DNA from: Chloroflexota bacterium
GTDB taxonomy: Bacteria > Chloroflexota > Ktedonobacteria > Ktedonobacterales > Ktedonobacteraceae
Direction of reading: 5' to 3'
Length of the DNA: 16,379 nucleotides
NCBI GenBank assembly: GCA_005881495.1
Contig: VBHI01000092.1
Location: forward strand, 1-16,379
Shown: positions 6,944 to 14,560 of the stretch, piece by piece
How positions within the stretch are numbered: position 1 is the stretch's first letter
How the letters are laid out: each line of letters begins with the position of its first letter
The notes under the pieces: model-generated
Told to the model about the DNA's origin: nothing
What the model saw: only the letters and a program-made list of their open reading frames with translations
Databases searched by the model: none
Made by a program: the position numbers and the translations under genes

Positions 6944-6973
6944 TTGACTACTCAATAGCTACAGTGTTACCAT
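6944..6973 (+). promoter_or_regulatory. Putative promoter of the Fur-family gene
   Basis: TTGACT (6944-6949), 18-bp spacer, TACCAT (6968-6973). A start near 6980 would give a leader of about 43 nt to the ATG at 7023. Confidence 0.45.
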
Positions 6974-7022
6974 AGAGTGCAGGTACATATTCATTCTCTG
7001 GACTACGAAATAGGGGTTGTTG

Positions 7023-7475
7023 ATGCAACATTATGTCAAGTCAAGTAACGAAACGTTGCGGAAACTCGGTTATCGGCTGACCCCACAACGTCATATGATT
7101 CTCAGTGTTATTCAGGAAGCCGGCGGGCATCTGAGTATCGATCAGATATTGGAGCGAGTACAGGAGCGCAACCCCTACGTCAGCCTCTCTACCATCTATC
7201 GCACGCTGGAACTACTACGAGAGTTAGGGCTGGTACGAGAAAATCACCTGCCAGGAGAACAACCTCATTATGAGGCTGCGGAAAGTACCGCGCATCATCA
7301 CCTGGTTTGCCGTGGGTGCCGCACCGTAATTCATCTCGAAGATACACTGCTAGGAAATCTCCATGAAGAATTACAGAATACATACACCTTCCACGGTCTG
7401 ACTCTCGATCTCGTAGCCGCGGGGTTCTGCGACACCTGTTGGAAGCGCTTGCAAAAAGAGCAGGTATCGGAATAG
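7023..7475 (+). CDS. Fur-family metal- or peroxide-responsive repressor
   Basis: This is a cytoplasmic DNA-binding regulator of the Fur/Zur/PerR family, 150 residues, the normal length. The N-terminal winged helix includes LTPQRHMILSVI and the recognition helix SLSTIYRTLELL (54-65). The C-terminal dimerisation domain has HHHLVCRGC (His91-93, Cys96, Cys99) and CDTC (Cys136, Cys139); these four cysteines form the structural zinc site. Ligands for the sensing metal are present in part (His37, Glu84, His91, His93), but sequence alone does not separate Fur, Zur and PerR, so no symbol is given. I chose the ATG at 7023 because AGGGG lies six bases upstream; two TTG codons directly before it (7017, 7020) are the 5' alternatives. 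It is transcribed alone and converges with the phosphatidyltransferase gene. No metal transporter or peroxidase is adjacent. Confidence 0.9.
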   Translation: MQHYVKSSNETLRKLGYRLTPQRHMILSVIQEAGGHLSIDQILERVQERNPYVSLSTIYRTLELLRELGLVRENHLPGEQPHYEAAESTAHHHLVCRGCRTVIHLEDTLLGNLHEELQNTYTFHGLTLDLVAAGFCDTCWKRLQKEQVSE

Positions 7476-7481
7476 CTGTCC

Positions 7482-7514
7482 CACAGTCGCTTCACAGTCG
7501 CTTCACAGTGCCTT
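7482..7514. repeat. Three tandem 11-bp repeats at a convergent gene junction
   Basis: CACAGTCGCTT occurs twice in tandem, followed by a third copy with two changes (CACAGTGCCTT). The array fills the 27-bp gap between two convergent stop codons and runs over the stop of the minus-strand gene (7503-7505). No terminator hairpin is seen in this gap. Confidence 0.75.
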
Positions 7515-8114
7515 CCGCAGCCTCCAGAAGCTTAAAAATAACATGGGAAATGCCAGCAGGTAGGTGAACAGGAGATAGTTAAGTAGATCAATGTTGAAAA
7601 AGAAATACAAAGCGATAGCAGCATATAGCACCATACGACTGGGTCGAATAAGCCAATGAGAGGTCACCCGCAGCTTGCGGTGCATGACCAGAAACGTGAC
7701 CAGGGCAGTATAGACGTAGACAAATAAGATAGCCAATACCGGGTGAATTTTTCCTATCCATGCCATGCCTGCTACACTAAAAGCTACCACCATCTGATCG
7801 CAAAACATGTCCGTGAACGCACCACGCTCTGTATTTGTTTTCTTCAGCCTTGCCTCAACACCGTCCAGACCATCACATATGATTGAGGCCACCAGCAGCC
7901 AGAACGCTATAGTGAACTGAAACGGGGCAAGTACACAAAAGCCGATCCCAAATCCAACAGAGGCAAAGGAGAGCATATCTGGACTTATCCCAAGACGTGA
8001 GAGTACGAAAGCAATCGGGGAGAGGAAACGCTGGCGTAGCCTTTGCCAGGGAACCAGTACCAGCGCTTCATCTTCGCTATATATGCTGCCGATATCCTCT
8101 TCAGGTGTTTTCAT
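7503..8114 (-). CDS. CDP-alcohol phosphatidyltransferase family membrane protein
   Basis: Members transfer a phosphatidyl group from CDP-diacylglycerol to an alcohol (glycerol phosphate, inositol phosphate, serine and others) at the membrane. The full signature DxxDGxxARx8GxxxDxxxD is present exactly, from Asp81 through Asp106; these residues bind the metal and the CDP moiety. Length is 203 residues. Hydrophobic segments at about 48-62, 66-80, 107-122, 124-140, 160-175 and 177-195 fit the six-helix fold. The N-terminal 30 residues are acidic, then basic, and soluble. The acceptor alcohol cannot be read from sequence. AAGAGGG lies just before the ATG at 8114. The gene begins 24 bases after the penicillin-binding protein stop on the same strand, so they should share a transcript: an envelope-synthesis pair. 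Confidence 0.9.
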   Translation of the reverse strand: MKTPEEDIGSIYSEDEALVLVPWQRLRQRFLSPIAFVLSRLGISPDMLSFASVGFGIGFCVLAPFQFTIAFWLLVASIICDGLDGVEARLKKTNTERGAFTDMFCDQMVVAFSVAGMAWIGKIHPVLAILFVYVYTALVTFLVMHRKLRVTSHWLIRPSRMVLYAAIALYFFFNIDLLNYLLFTYLLAFPMLFLSFWRLRKAL

Positions 8115-8138
8115 ATCCCTCTTTATAGTATATGGTGA

Positions 8139-9773
8139 CTACTGCAGCAAGCCCGTCGTAAAGCAATAATTTGGGTCCACCGGAGGTGATGTAGGTATCT
8201 TCATTATTTTCGAGAAAATGTCATTGTACGTGCGAGTAATCATCGGCCCAACGGCTGAACCACCCTCACCGACATTTTCCTTCATCGCGACAATCGTCAG
8301 TTGTGGATTTTGATACGGAGCTTGTGTCAGGAGCCACCCCTCCGCGCCAACGGTATGACCATTGACTTTAGGAACCTCGCCTGTCCCAGTCTTGGCAATG
8401 ATAGCCCAGGGAGACGTATCCAACTCGGGAGCTAGAGACGGGGTAGGGCCAAACTTACCAGAACCGCACTGCACAACGCCATACATCGCATCCCGCATCT
8501 GGCTTGCTGTGTTATCACTTATAGGCGTTCCCAGTGATTGCGGACTCGAGGACATCACTATTGCGCCAGATGGGTCTACGATTTTCAATACAAGTGAAGG
8601 ACGCATCAATACACCATTATTTGCTATGGCATTATCGATCATCGTCATCTGCAAGGGAGTAATCGAATCTATGCCTTGCCCAAAAGAATTCTCCGCCAGT
8701 TGATTAAGCTTAAGAGGCTGGCCATTCGCAGGTGCTACAGTACTGACTTTTACTGGCAGATCAAAAGGTATCTTCTTTCCAACATAGAAGCGGCTGTTAT
8801 AATCCAACCAGGTTGAGGCGCCCATCTTCGCACCAACCTGCGCAAACATGATGTTATCCGAATGGGTGTAACCATAGCGCAGAGCTACCGGAAACGTATG
8901 TGTATATGGCTCGAGATTATTGCCATTTGGGCCAAAGACCTCTGTCTCGTTGCCCGTACCGATAGTGACCGGGCCAAGGGCTTGTGGATGGTTGGGATCG
9001 TGGTCGTTGTAAAAGGGATCGTCCAGGTGCGCGCTCCCAGAGTCGAGGCCAGCCTGTAGTGTCATAGTCTTATAGGTTGAACCGGGTATATAGGTGGACT
9101 GCAGCGGCCGTTCAAGCAGCGGTTGCTCCGGGTCTTTTTCTAGTGAATTAAAGTACTTGAGATCACCTGAGGCTATGCGGTTAGGATCAAACGTGGGACG
9201 GCTAAGCATAGCCAGTATCTCGCCTGTATGAGGATTCGCTATAATCGCTGAGCCGCGATTAGTATTAAAGATATAAAATCCATCTGCTGGCGGCGCCGCC
9301 TGGTCAAAGTATTTATCGAGCAAGGCTTGCAAACGCACATCGATCGTCAGGTAAATGTCATCGCCAACAGGAGGTCGGTGCAGTGTCTGATTCACATAAT
9401 TGTTCAGAGCGGTCACCCCCACACGTCCACTGAGATAGTTATCATACTGGCGTTCGATACCCGACGAGCCATAAAGAGGGCTAATGTAGTAGCCTATAAG
9501 ACCTGCCAGCGATGGATAGTTCTTTACGTAATAATAGCGCTGATAACCGCATATTGCGTTAGATGGTTTTGATTCGGCCAGGAGCACGCCATTGCGGTCG
9601 AAGATACGTCCGCGAACAGGAGCGCTATCACTCAAACAATGGCGGCTGTTATGGATATTTGTTGCTACCTGCTGTGCCACTACCGCTTGCCAATATACAA
9701 GTACGGCACTCAGGGCTATAAAAAATACAATAAACAATTGGGTTAATTTACGAATATTGTTACTAATGTTCAT
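8139..9773 (-). CDS. Class B penicillin-binding protein (transpeptidase)
   Basis: This is a peptidoglycan D,D-transpeptidase anchored in the cytoplasmic membrane with its catalytic domain outside. It has 544 residues. One N-terminal transmembrane anchor (about 10-30) is followed by the dimerisation domain, which contains the RGRIFDRNG motif (54-62) typical of class B proteins. The transpeptidase domain has all three active-site motifs: STYK (Ser232-Lys235), SDN (Ser305-Asn307) and KTG (461-463). There is no glycosyltransferase domain. It resembles the PbpA/FtsI group, but no division or elongation gene cluster (such as ftsW/rodA) is adjacent, so no symbol is given. The ATG at 9773 has AAGGA eight bases upstream. 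It has a plausible promoter (9822-9850) and is followed closely by the phosphatidyltransferase gene. Confidence 0.93.
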   Translation of the reverse strand: MNISNNIRKLTQLFIVFFIALSAVLVYWQAVVAQQVATNIHNSRHCLSDSAPVRGRIFDRNGVLLAESKPSNAICGYQRYYYVKNYPSLAGLIGYYISPLYGSSGIERQYDNYLSGRVGVTALNNYVNQTLHRPPVGDDIYLTIDVRLQALLDKYFDQAAPPADGFYIFNTNRGSAIIANPHTGEILAMLSRPTFDPNRIASGDLKYFNSLEKDPEQPLLERPLQSTYIPGSTYKTMTLQAGLDSGSAHLDDPFYNDHDPNHPQALGPVTIGTGNETEVFGPNGNNLEPYTHTFPVALRYGYTHSDNIMFAQVGAKMGASTWLDYNSRFYVGKKIPFDLPVKVSTVAPANGQPLKLNQLAENSFGQGIDSITPLQMTMIDNAIANNGVLMRPSLVLKIVDPSGAIVMSSSPQSLGTPISDNTASQMRDAMYGVVQCGSGKFGPTPSLAPELDTSPWAIIAKTGTGEVPKVNGHTVGAEGWLLTQAPYQNPQLTIVAMKENVGEGGSAVGPMITRTYNDIFSKIMKIPTSPPVDPNYCFTTGLLQ

Positions 9774-9821
9774 CCAGAATATCCTTCATTGTGACATAAA
9801 ATGATCTATGCATCCCGAGGA

Positions 9822-9850
9822 AGTGTATCACTCTTCATTTCGGTTGACAA
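9822..9850 (-). promoter_or_regulatory. Promoter of the PBP-phosphatidyltransferase pair
   Basis: On the minus strand: TTGTCA (9845-9850, five of six), 17-bp spacer, TACACT (9822-9827, four of six). A start near 9815 gives a leader of about 42 nt before the ATG at 9773. Confidence 0.55.
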
Positions 9851-9874
9851 GCAGAGCATGACATTGGAGAGGTA

Positions 9875-9931
9875 GCAATTCGTGCCCCCTCTATAGCGCC
9901 GATCTCTTTGTCCCCGGGCACAATGAATTGC
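9875..9931. repeat. Long inverted repeat between aroC and the PBP gene
   Basis: GCAATTC plus GTGCCC (9875-9887) pair with GGGCAC plus GAATTGC (9916-9931), 13 bp interrupted by a three-base bulge, around a 28-base loop. It lies just past the aroC stop. There is no T-run after it on either strand, so a classical terminator is doubtful. It may be a degraded dispersed repeat or a rho-independent-like mRNA end. Confidence 0.6.
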
Positions 9932-9941
9932 GTTCTCGCCA

Positions 9942-11102
9942 TTATGTTGTCCAGTTGTGATAATTTTTCATCATCTCACCCAGACTATCGCCACCAAATT
10001 TCTCGAGAAAGGCTTCAGTCAATACAATCGCCATCATTGCCTCACCGACCACACCCGCTGCAGGTACCACGCAAACATCGCTACGTTCATAACGACTCTG
10101 ATCTATATTCTGTCCACTGGCCAGGTCTACGGAGGGCAAAGGATGAGCCAGCGTAGGAATAGGCTTGACGCCAACACGCACTACCACCGGCTCGCCATTG
10201 GTAATACCTCCCTCAATACCGCCTGCGTTATTGCTCAAGTGATACCAGCGGTTATCATCGTCATGGCGCAGCACATCGTGCACCTGTGAACCGGTGCTGC
10301 GTGAAGCCGCAAAACCTGTACCAATCTCCATTGCTTTGACCGACGGTATGCTCATCATCGCCATCCCTAAACGAGCGCCCAGACGGCGATCCCACTGGCT
10401 GTAGCTTCCCAGGCCAATAGGGACGCCAACAGCAACAACTTCAAATATACCGCCGCAGGTATCCCCATTGCGTTTGGCTTCAAGAATGCGCGCAATCATT
10501 TTTTCAGTCAATGTGGCATCGGCACAACGCATTGGAGATGCTTCTACTGCTTCCCACATTTCAGCAGGATAGGCATCCACGGTTAAAGGATGCTCAGCAG
10601 CAAAGCCAACGTCAGCAATCGCCAGGACATGGCTATGAATATTCATCCCAAAGGTATGCAGCAGTTGGCGGCACAGGCTACCTACCGCAACACGTGCCGC
10701 CGTCTCGCGCGAACTTGAACGCTCTATCACGTTACGAATATCTTCGTGACCATATTTTTTAGCACCGGTAAAATCGGCATGACCGGGGCGAACACGAGTT
10801 ACCGGTTCAGTCGTCGCTTCGATGGGAGCCGCGCTCATACGCTCTTCCCAGTTTACCCAGTCGAGATTTTCAATCTGCATAGTAATCGGAGAACCGAGAG
10901 TCTTCCCGTGACGCACGCCAGAGAGAAAACGAATGGTGTCTTTCTCAATCTTCATGCGCCCTCCACGACCATAACCTCCCTGCCGCCGGCGCAGGTCAGC
11001 GTCAATCAACGCTGTGTCTACTAAGAGACCGGCAGGTAGCCCTTCTACAATCATTGTCAGGCAAGGGCCATGTGACTCACCTGCGGTAAGAAAGCGAAAC
11101 AT
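9942..11102 (-). CDS. aroC: Chorismate synthase
   Basis: This enzyme converts 5-enolpyruvylshikimate 3-phosphate to chorismate, the last shikimate-pathway step before aromatic amino acids, folate and quinones; it needs reduced FMN. It is cytoplasmic and a homotetramer in the family. At 386 residues it has the normal length. The three family signatures are present: GESHG (8-12) with RRRQGGYGRGGRM (38-50), IERSSSRETAARVAVG (126-141), and SDVCVVPAAGVVGEAM near the C-terminus. The ATG at 11102 has GAGGAG six bases upstream. It stands alone from other aro genes. The PBP gene downstream on the same strand has its own promoter. Confidence 0.97.
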   Translation of the reverse strand: MFRFLTAGESHGPCLTMIVEGLPAGLLVDTALIDADLRRRQGGYGRGGRMKIEKDTIRFLSGVRHGKTLGSPITMQIENLDWVNWEERMSAAPIEATTEPVTRVRPGHADFTGAKKYGHEDIRNVIERSSSRETAARVAVGSLCRQLLHTFGMNIHSHVLAIADVGFAAEHPLTVDAYPAEMWEAVEASPMRCADATLTEKMIARILEAKRNGDTCGGIFEVVAVGVPIGLGSYSQWDRRLGARLGMAMMSIPSVKAMEIGTGFAASRSTGSQVHDVLRHDDDNRWYHLSNNAGGIEGGITNGEPVVVRVGVKPIPTLAHPLPSVDLASGQNIDQSRYERSDVCVVPAAGVVGEAMMAIVLTEAFLEKFGGDSLGEMMKNYHNWTT

Positions 11103-11225
11103 AACAATCTCCTCATAATACAGGGTACCATCCCTACGAACTAGAAATACTTACTGCGAGGCAGTTCAGCGCGATCCTTGGGCTGAGCTACCTATTCCTC
11201 CGCGCGCCGGCGCTCCATTCCCTCC

Positions 11226-11234
11226 ATTGTAGCA
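11226..11234 (-). promoter_or_regulatory. Extended -10 promoter candidate for aroC
   Basis: On the minus strand TGCTACAAT combines the TGn extension with TACAAT (11226-11231). No good -35 is seen, as is usual for extended -10 promoters. The resulting leader of about 117 nt contains short hairpins (such as ACTGC-CTC-GCAGT) and an AGGG...CCCT stem just before the ribosome binding site. Confidence 0.4.
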
Positions 11235-11273
11235 TATCTACCGGTTTGATTGATATATTGGCATAACTACACA

Positions 11274-11327
11274 ATTCTATTTGTAACACAAGATAACTGT
11301 ATTCTATTTGTAACACAAGATAATTGT
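11274..11327 (+). repeat. Two tandem 27-bp repeats, candidate operators
   Basis: Two head-to-tail copies of a 27-bp unit (11274-11300, 11301-11327) differ at one base. Each contains the inverted repeat TTGT-AAC-ACAA, so two identical half-site pairs lie 27 bp apart. They lie in the AT-rich region between the divergent aroC and XRE/TPR genes, 37 bp before the XRE promoter -35. This is the kind of arrangement bound by a dimeric regulator such as the XRE protein itself. Confidence 0.7.
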
Positions 11328-11363
11328 ATAAATATGAATTCAACATTTATTACAACTAAGTTA

Positions 11364-11393
11364 TTGACAGAAAAGATCAGAATAATTTACAAT
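11364..11393 (+). promoter_or_regulatory. Promoter of the XRE/TPR regulator
   Basis: Perfect TTGACA (11364-11369), 18-bp spacer and TACAAT (11388-11393, five of six). A start near 11400 leaves a leader of about 85 nt that includes the palindrome at 11438-11449. Confidence 0.6.
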
Positions 11394-11437
11394 ATACTCA
11401 ACCCTATTTTTCCCTATATATTGATTTCCGCCGGTTC

Positions 11438-11449
11438 ACAATATATTGT
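11438..11449. promoter_or_regulatory. 12-bp perfect palindrome in the XRE leader
   Basis: ACAATATATTGT is a perfect palindrome downstream of the promoter and 35 bp before the start codon. It shares the ACAA/TTGT half-sites with the tandem repeats at 11274-11327 in the opposite arrangement. A repressor bound here could block transcription. Confidence 0.45.
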
Positions 11450-11484
11450 AATTACTATTGTTTTCAGTGTAAAAGGAGGTTACC

Positions 11485-12840
11485 ATGTCAACAGAACAAT
11501 CTAACAGCCACTTAGGAAAATCTGTTGGAGCCAAAATTCGAGCAGCACGACAGGCGTTGAAATATACTCAAAGTCAACTTGCTACACCAGAATTTTCAGT
11601 GAGCTATATTTCTGCTATTGAACGCGGCCAGATTCAACCTTCTCTTCGTGCACTGGAAATACTGGCAAAGCGCCTTGGCATCCCTTCAGCCCAATTAATA
11701 CAGCTTGACATTCAAAACGATCATACCCTCGGTTTCGCTACAAGCGTCGCTCTTAGCGACGAAGCATTACTAGAACTGGCCCTGTTAGAGGCGCAAATCT
11801 ACATTTTGCAAGACGACGCAACAAAAGCTATCGCACTTTTAAGCGAGCTACCAGCCAGCAAATTGCAAAAAAAGTACCTCCTACAACACCGCTTTTTACT
11901 AGGCTGGGCCTATCTACGTACATCTGAATTGCATAAATGTATCGATACACTTGCTGAGGGAGAAGCATTTGCGAATGAGCAAAATGATTCCTCCTATAGC
12001 TTATACCTATATAATCTGATGGGTATGGCATACGCAAGTATGGGTGATGATGCTCGAGCACTCCAGATCCACGAACGCTGTTTTAACATGGTAGTGGCAA
12101 CACAGGCGCGAGATCCTTTTTTTTTGTGCCATCTCTATAACCAACTTGGCCAACACTATACTCAACTGCGCAAGAATGATGCCGCAGTTCATGCATTTCA
12201 ACAAGCTATTACTATAATTGAAGAACTCAGCACCCCGCAGAATCTACAAAGAGCCTACTGGGACAACGCACTTTCTTATGCTGCCGCGAAAGAGTATCAG
12301 TCAGCAAGTATCTATTTACATAAGTGCCTGGCACTACAGAACCAGCGTGTGCATGCTCCTTTGAGAAGTGAAATATACTACTTCCTTGGACGAGCATTGA
12401 TGAAAGGTGACCAGGCAAAGGCACGAATATACCTGGAGGACGCCTTACAGCAGAAACCTGACCTATTGGATGCGCTTACCCTCGCCAGTATTATGACCCG
12501 CCTCGCAGAATGGTTTCTTCTGCACAATCAGTTACCAGAAGCAGAAAAGTACGCGGAGAAGGCCTCTGAGTTGGCAAAACCATTTGGGACAACACTCATC
12601 ACAAGTGAAGCTCTCATCATGTGGGGTCGTATACAATACGCTCATGAATCCTACAAAAGCGCGGATAAGCACTTTGCTGCTGGCCTGGAAATGTTAGAGC
12701 ATCTCCACGTTCCCCAGGAACAATCCGATCAATCAGCACTATATGCGCAACTTTTAGATGCACGTGGGAAGACAAAAGAAGCATTACACTACTACAAGCG
12801 TGCCTATGAATGCCTGAGAAGATTGGGAGAAGATTTCTGA
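11485..12840 (+). CDS. XRE-family regulator with TPR sensor domain
   Basis: This is a cytoplasmic DNA-binding protein of 451 residues. An N-terminal XRE/HTH_3 domain (about 14-72: AKIRAARQALKYTQSQLA, YISAIERGQIQPSLRALEILAKRL) is followed by a long array of paired helices with tetratricopeptide character (about 125-445), for example YLYNLMGMAYASMGDDARALQIHE and LGQHYTQLRKNDAAVHAFQQA. This layout is that of RRNPP-type regulators, in which the TPR domain binds a peptide or protein partner. XRE-TPR proteins are also common as orphan regulators, so peptide sensing is only a possibility, and I see no peptide gene beside it. The ATG at 11485 has AAGGAGG five bases upstream. The gene is AT-rich compared with the GH57 gene beyond it. 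It probably regulates itself through the nearby repeats (inference). Confidence 0.85.
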   Translation: MSTEQSNSHLGKSVGAKIRAARQALKYTQSQLATPEFSVSYISAIERGQIQPSLRALEILAKRLGIPSAQLIQLDIQNDHTLGFATSVALSDEALLELALLEAQIYILQDDATKAIALLSELPASKLQKKYLLQHRFLLGWAYLRTSELHKCIDTLAEGEAFANEQNDSSYSLYLYNLMGMAYASMGDDARALQIHERCFNMVVATQARDPFFLCHLYNQLGQHYTQLRKNDAAVHAFQQAITIIEELSTPQNLQRAYWDNALSYAAAKEYQSASIYLHKCLALQNQRVHAPLRSEIYYFLGRALMKGDQAKARIYLEDALQQKPDLLDALTLASIMTRLAEWFLLHNQLPEAEKYAEKASELAKPFGTTLITSEALIMWGRIQYAHESYKSADKHFAAGLEMLEHLHVPQEQSDQSALYAQLLDARGKTKEALHYYKRAYECLRRLGEDF

Positions 12841-12856
12841 CTTTTCAACGGATGGG

Positions 12857-12881
12857 CCAGGTAGCCAGCACAGGCTACTGG
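12857..12881. terminator. Stem-loop between convergent genes, weak terminator candidate
   Basis: CCAG-GTAGCC pairs with GGCTAC-TGG (one bulged G) around six bases. It fills the 48-bp gap between the XRE/TPR and GH57 stop codons. Neither side has a T-run, so termination there would be inefficient or factor-assisted. Confidence 0.4.
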
Positions 12882-12888
12882 TTGTGGG

Positions 12889-14241
12889 TCACGATATCAC
12901 TGACGCGCTGGGAGAGCTCGGTGCCGTAGGGATGCCCTTGGCGAGGATCCGCTTGTGAAACAGGGAACTGGCCCTCTCCATGGGCACGAGCACCGTGTCG
13001 TAGCCCTGGACCCAGGAGATGTTGTTGGTCCAGCTGCCCCCTTCCATGTGGAAGCGCCCATCCTCAGCCCGCAGCTGCTTGATCACCTCAGCCAGCCGGT
13101 CTGGTCCGTCGCCTGGGACCATGCGCTCCCAGATCCGTGATTGGAACAGAGGCTGGATCACCGGGAGGTCGTTTTCATAGACCCCCATAGACTGAAGCCG
13201 CTCCAGATATTCGGTGACGTTCATGATCGGCGTCCCAGAGCCGGAGCACTCGCGGATCACCTCGAAGTACTTGGCTGGGAATTCGTTCATCATCACACCG
13301 CCATTCTCCCCGTCGGCAATCTGGGTGACCAGTGGGGGTATCTGTTTGCCGGCGAGATCCAACCGGGACAGGCCCTTGGCCTCGTAGTACGGCTGCATCT
13401 GGCCGATCAGCTTCGTGTCACTGCCCTGTGTCTTGATCACGGCCGTGATGGTAGCGCTGTCGCCCCGAGAGTTCGTGCAAACGAGGCGGTGCGGGAGATG
13501 GCGGTGCTGCGGAGCCTGCCCGTCCGGCTGCTCGATGGTGTGCTCTTGGACGAGGACCCACTGGTAGCCGCAGTCGATGAGGGTCTTGACGAACTCGTAG
13601 GCCACGTCGGGCTGGTTGGGAAGCGCCATTTCTGAGGGCGAGAAGCCGCGGACCCTGCTCAAGGCGTCGAGGCCAAAGATGGCGGCAAAGTGGTGCTGCC
13701 AGGCCTCGACGTGAAGGCGGTAGTCCTGGATCGGGGTGGAGGGAGCCACGGCGTGGCCCCACGGGCAGCCCAGCCACTCCACCGCCCGGCGGTTGCGCTC
13801 GTCGCCTGTGATCCGCGCCAGAGCATCGAGCACGTCGTTGGCACCCATCTGGCGCAATCCGTAGAGCAGCGTGCCGGAGTACTCGAGCATGACCCGAGGT
13901 TGGAACCCCTCGTCGAGGAGTTGAGGGACAAACTCGCCCATCCGTCTGTAACACCACAAGAACACCCGCGCATTGTGGTTGTCACCGATGTCCGGGTTGT
14001 CCAGCATCCAATGCAAGTTGCTGATCACCTGTGCCGTCCGCAGCTCAGGACCCCCTGCCGGGATGAGTGGCTGGTGCATGTGCAACGCAATAGTGAAGGC
14101 GCTGTTGATCTCACCGAAACCTGAGGCCCCCTGTGGCAGAAACACCGGATCGGTCCGGCTGGCCTGGATCGCCTGCCTGATGCGCTCCTCTGAGCCGGAG
14201 ATGTTGGGAAGCCCGTCAACGTATTCCGCAAGGTTGGCCAT
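12889..14241 (-). CDS. Glycoside hydrolase family 57 protein
   Basis: GH57 enzymes are retaining alpha-glucan-active enzymes (amylase, 4-alpha-glucanotransferase, branching). At 450 residues with no signal peptide it should be cytoplasmic. Motifs: HMHQP (54-58, region 1), WGHAVAPS (161-168, region 2-like), GFSPSEMALP (199-208, with Glu204 at the nucleophile position of region 3) and IADGENGG (308-315, with Asp310 at the acid/base position). The C-terminal helix ends SSLFHKRILAKGI. It is shorter than the 600-700 residue branching enzymes, so it fits one of the uncharacterised short GH57 groups; substrate is unknown. AGAGGAG lies seven bases before the ATG at 14241. It is visibly more GC-rich than its left neighbour and lies next to an insertion element, so acquisition by transfer is possible. 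Confidence 0.88.
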   Translation of the reverse strand: MANLAEYVDGLPNISGSEERIRQAIQASRTDPVFLPQGASGFGEINSAFTIALHMHQPLIPAGGPELRTAQVISNLHWMLDNPDIGDNHNARVFLWCYRRMGEFVPQLLDEGFQPRVMLEYSGTLLYGLRQMGANDVLDALARITGDERNRRAVEWLGCPWGHAVAPSTPIQDYRLHVEAWQHHFAAIFGLDALSRVRGFSPSEMALPNQPDVAYEFVKTLIDCGYQWVLVQEHTIEQPDGQAPQHRHLPHRLVCTNSRGDSATITAVIKTQGSDTKLIGQMQPYYEAKGLSRLDLAGKQIPPLVTQIADGENGGVMMNEFPAKYFEVIRECSGSGTPIMNVTEYLERLQSMGVYENDLPVIQPLFQSRIWERMVPGDGPDRLAEVIKQLRAEDGRFHMEGGSWTNNISWVQGYDTVLVPMERASSLFHKRILAKGIPTAPSSPSASVIS

Positions 14242-14286
14242 GGTTACGCTCCTCTCGCCGGTCTGGACCGGCTCTCACTTGTGACG

Positions 14287-14340
14287 AGTCTCGTAAAGTC
14301 GTACCCATCGGTTTTCGGCAAAGTCTCACAAAGTCGTGCC
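14287..14340. repeat. Two 19-bp direct repeats upstream of GH57
   Basis: AGTCTCGTAAAGTCGTACC (14287-14305) and AGTCTCACAAAGTCGTGCC (14322-14340) match at 16 of 19 positions, 35 bp apart, in the GH57 upstream region. They may be regulator-binding sites. They lie between the GH57 start and the insertion element. Confidence 0.65.
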
Positions 14341-14392
14341 AGTCAAGTTGTGAGCATATTCCCAAAGGTACAAGGCACAGGATATTCCAGAT

Positions 14393-14560
14393 GTGACAAC
14401 TCCCCATGTCAAAAGACAAGGGGCTTCTCAGGAAACGCGGCACCCATCGGTGTACGTTGACTCCTGAAGGCCATGCCCTGGCCTTGCAAGCTTGAGAATA
14501 TTCTGAGCGGCATTGACATCACGGTCTGCCACATAGCCACAGCAAGGACAGATATGGGTA
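14393..14560 (-). ncRNA. Putative omega-RNA (TnpB guide RNA) scaffold
   Basis: In characterised IS200/IS605 elements the guide RNA scaffold spans the 3' end of tnpB and the right end, with the guide taken from flanking DNA. Here that would be the last 130 or so bases of tnpB plus the right-end hairpin. The scaffold should end near 14393, with the guide lying at about 14373-14392. The 5' limit is arbitrary. This is inferred from family knowledge plus the visible hairpin. Confidence 0.5.
14402..14423 (-). other. Right-end hairpin of the IS element
   Basis: CCCC and TGTC arms pair with GACA and GGGG around AAAA, with one A-A mismatch in the plus-strand reading. It starts four bases beyond the tnpB stop. 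Such hairpins are recognised by the transposase in IS200/IS605 elements and form the last stem of the guide RNA. Confidence 0.7.

Noticed and set aside
11115..11215. tRNA-like GGTAGCTCAG and T-box-like TGGTACC in the aroC leader (minus strand).
   Set aside because: The rest does not fold as a tRNA (anticodon arm loop of three, no T arm), and the TGGTACC is explained by a small AGGG...CCCT hairpin with no specifier stem.
13141..13957. Long open frames on both strands within the GH57 gene.
   Set aside because: They are by-products of high GC; the GH57 frame carries all family motifs and a good ribosome binding site.
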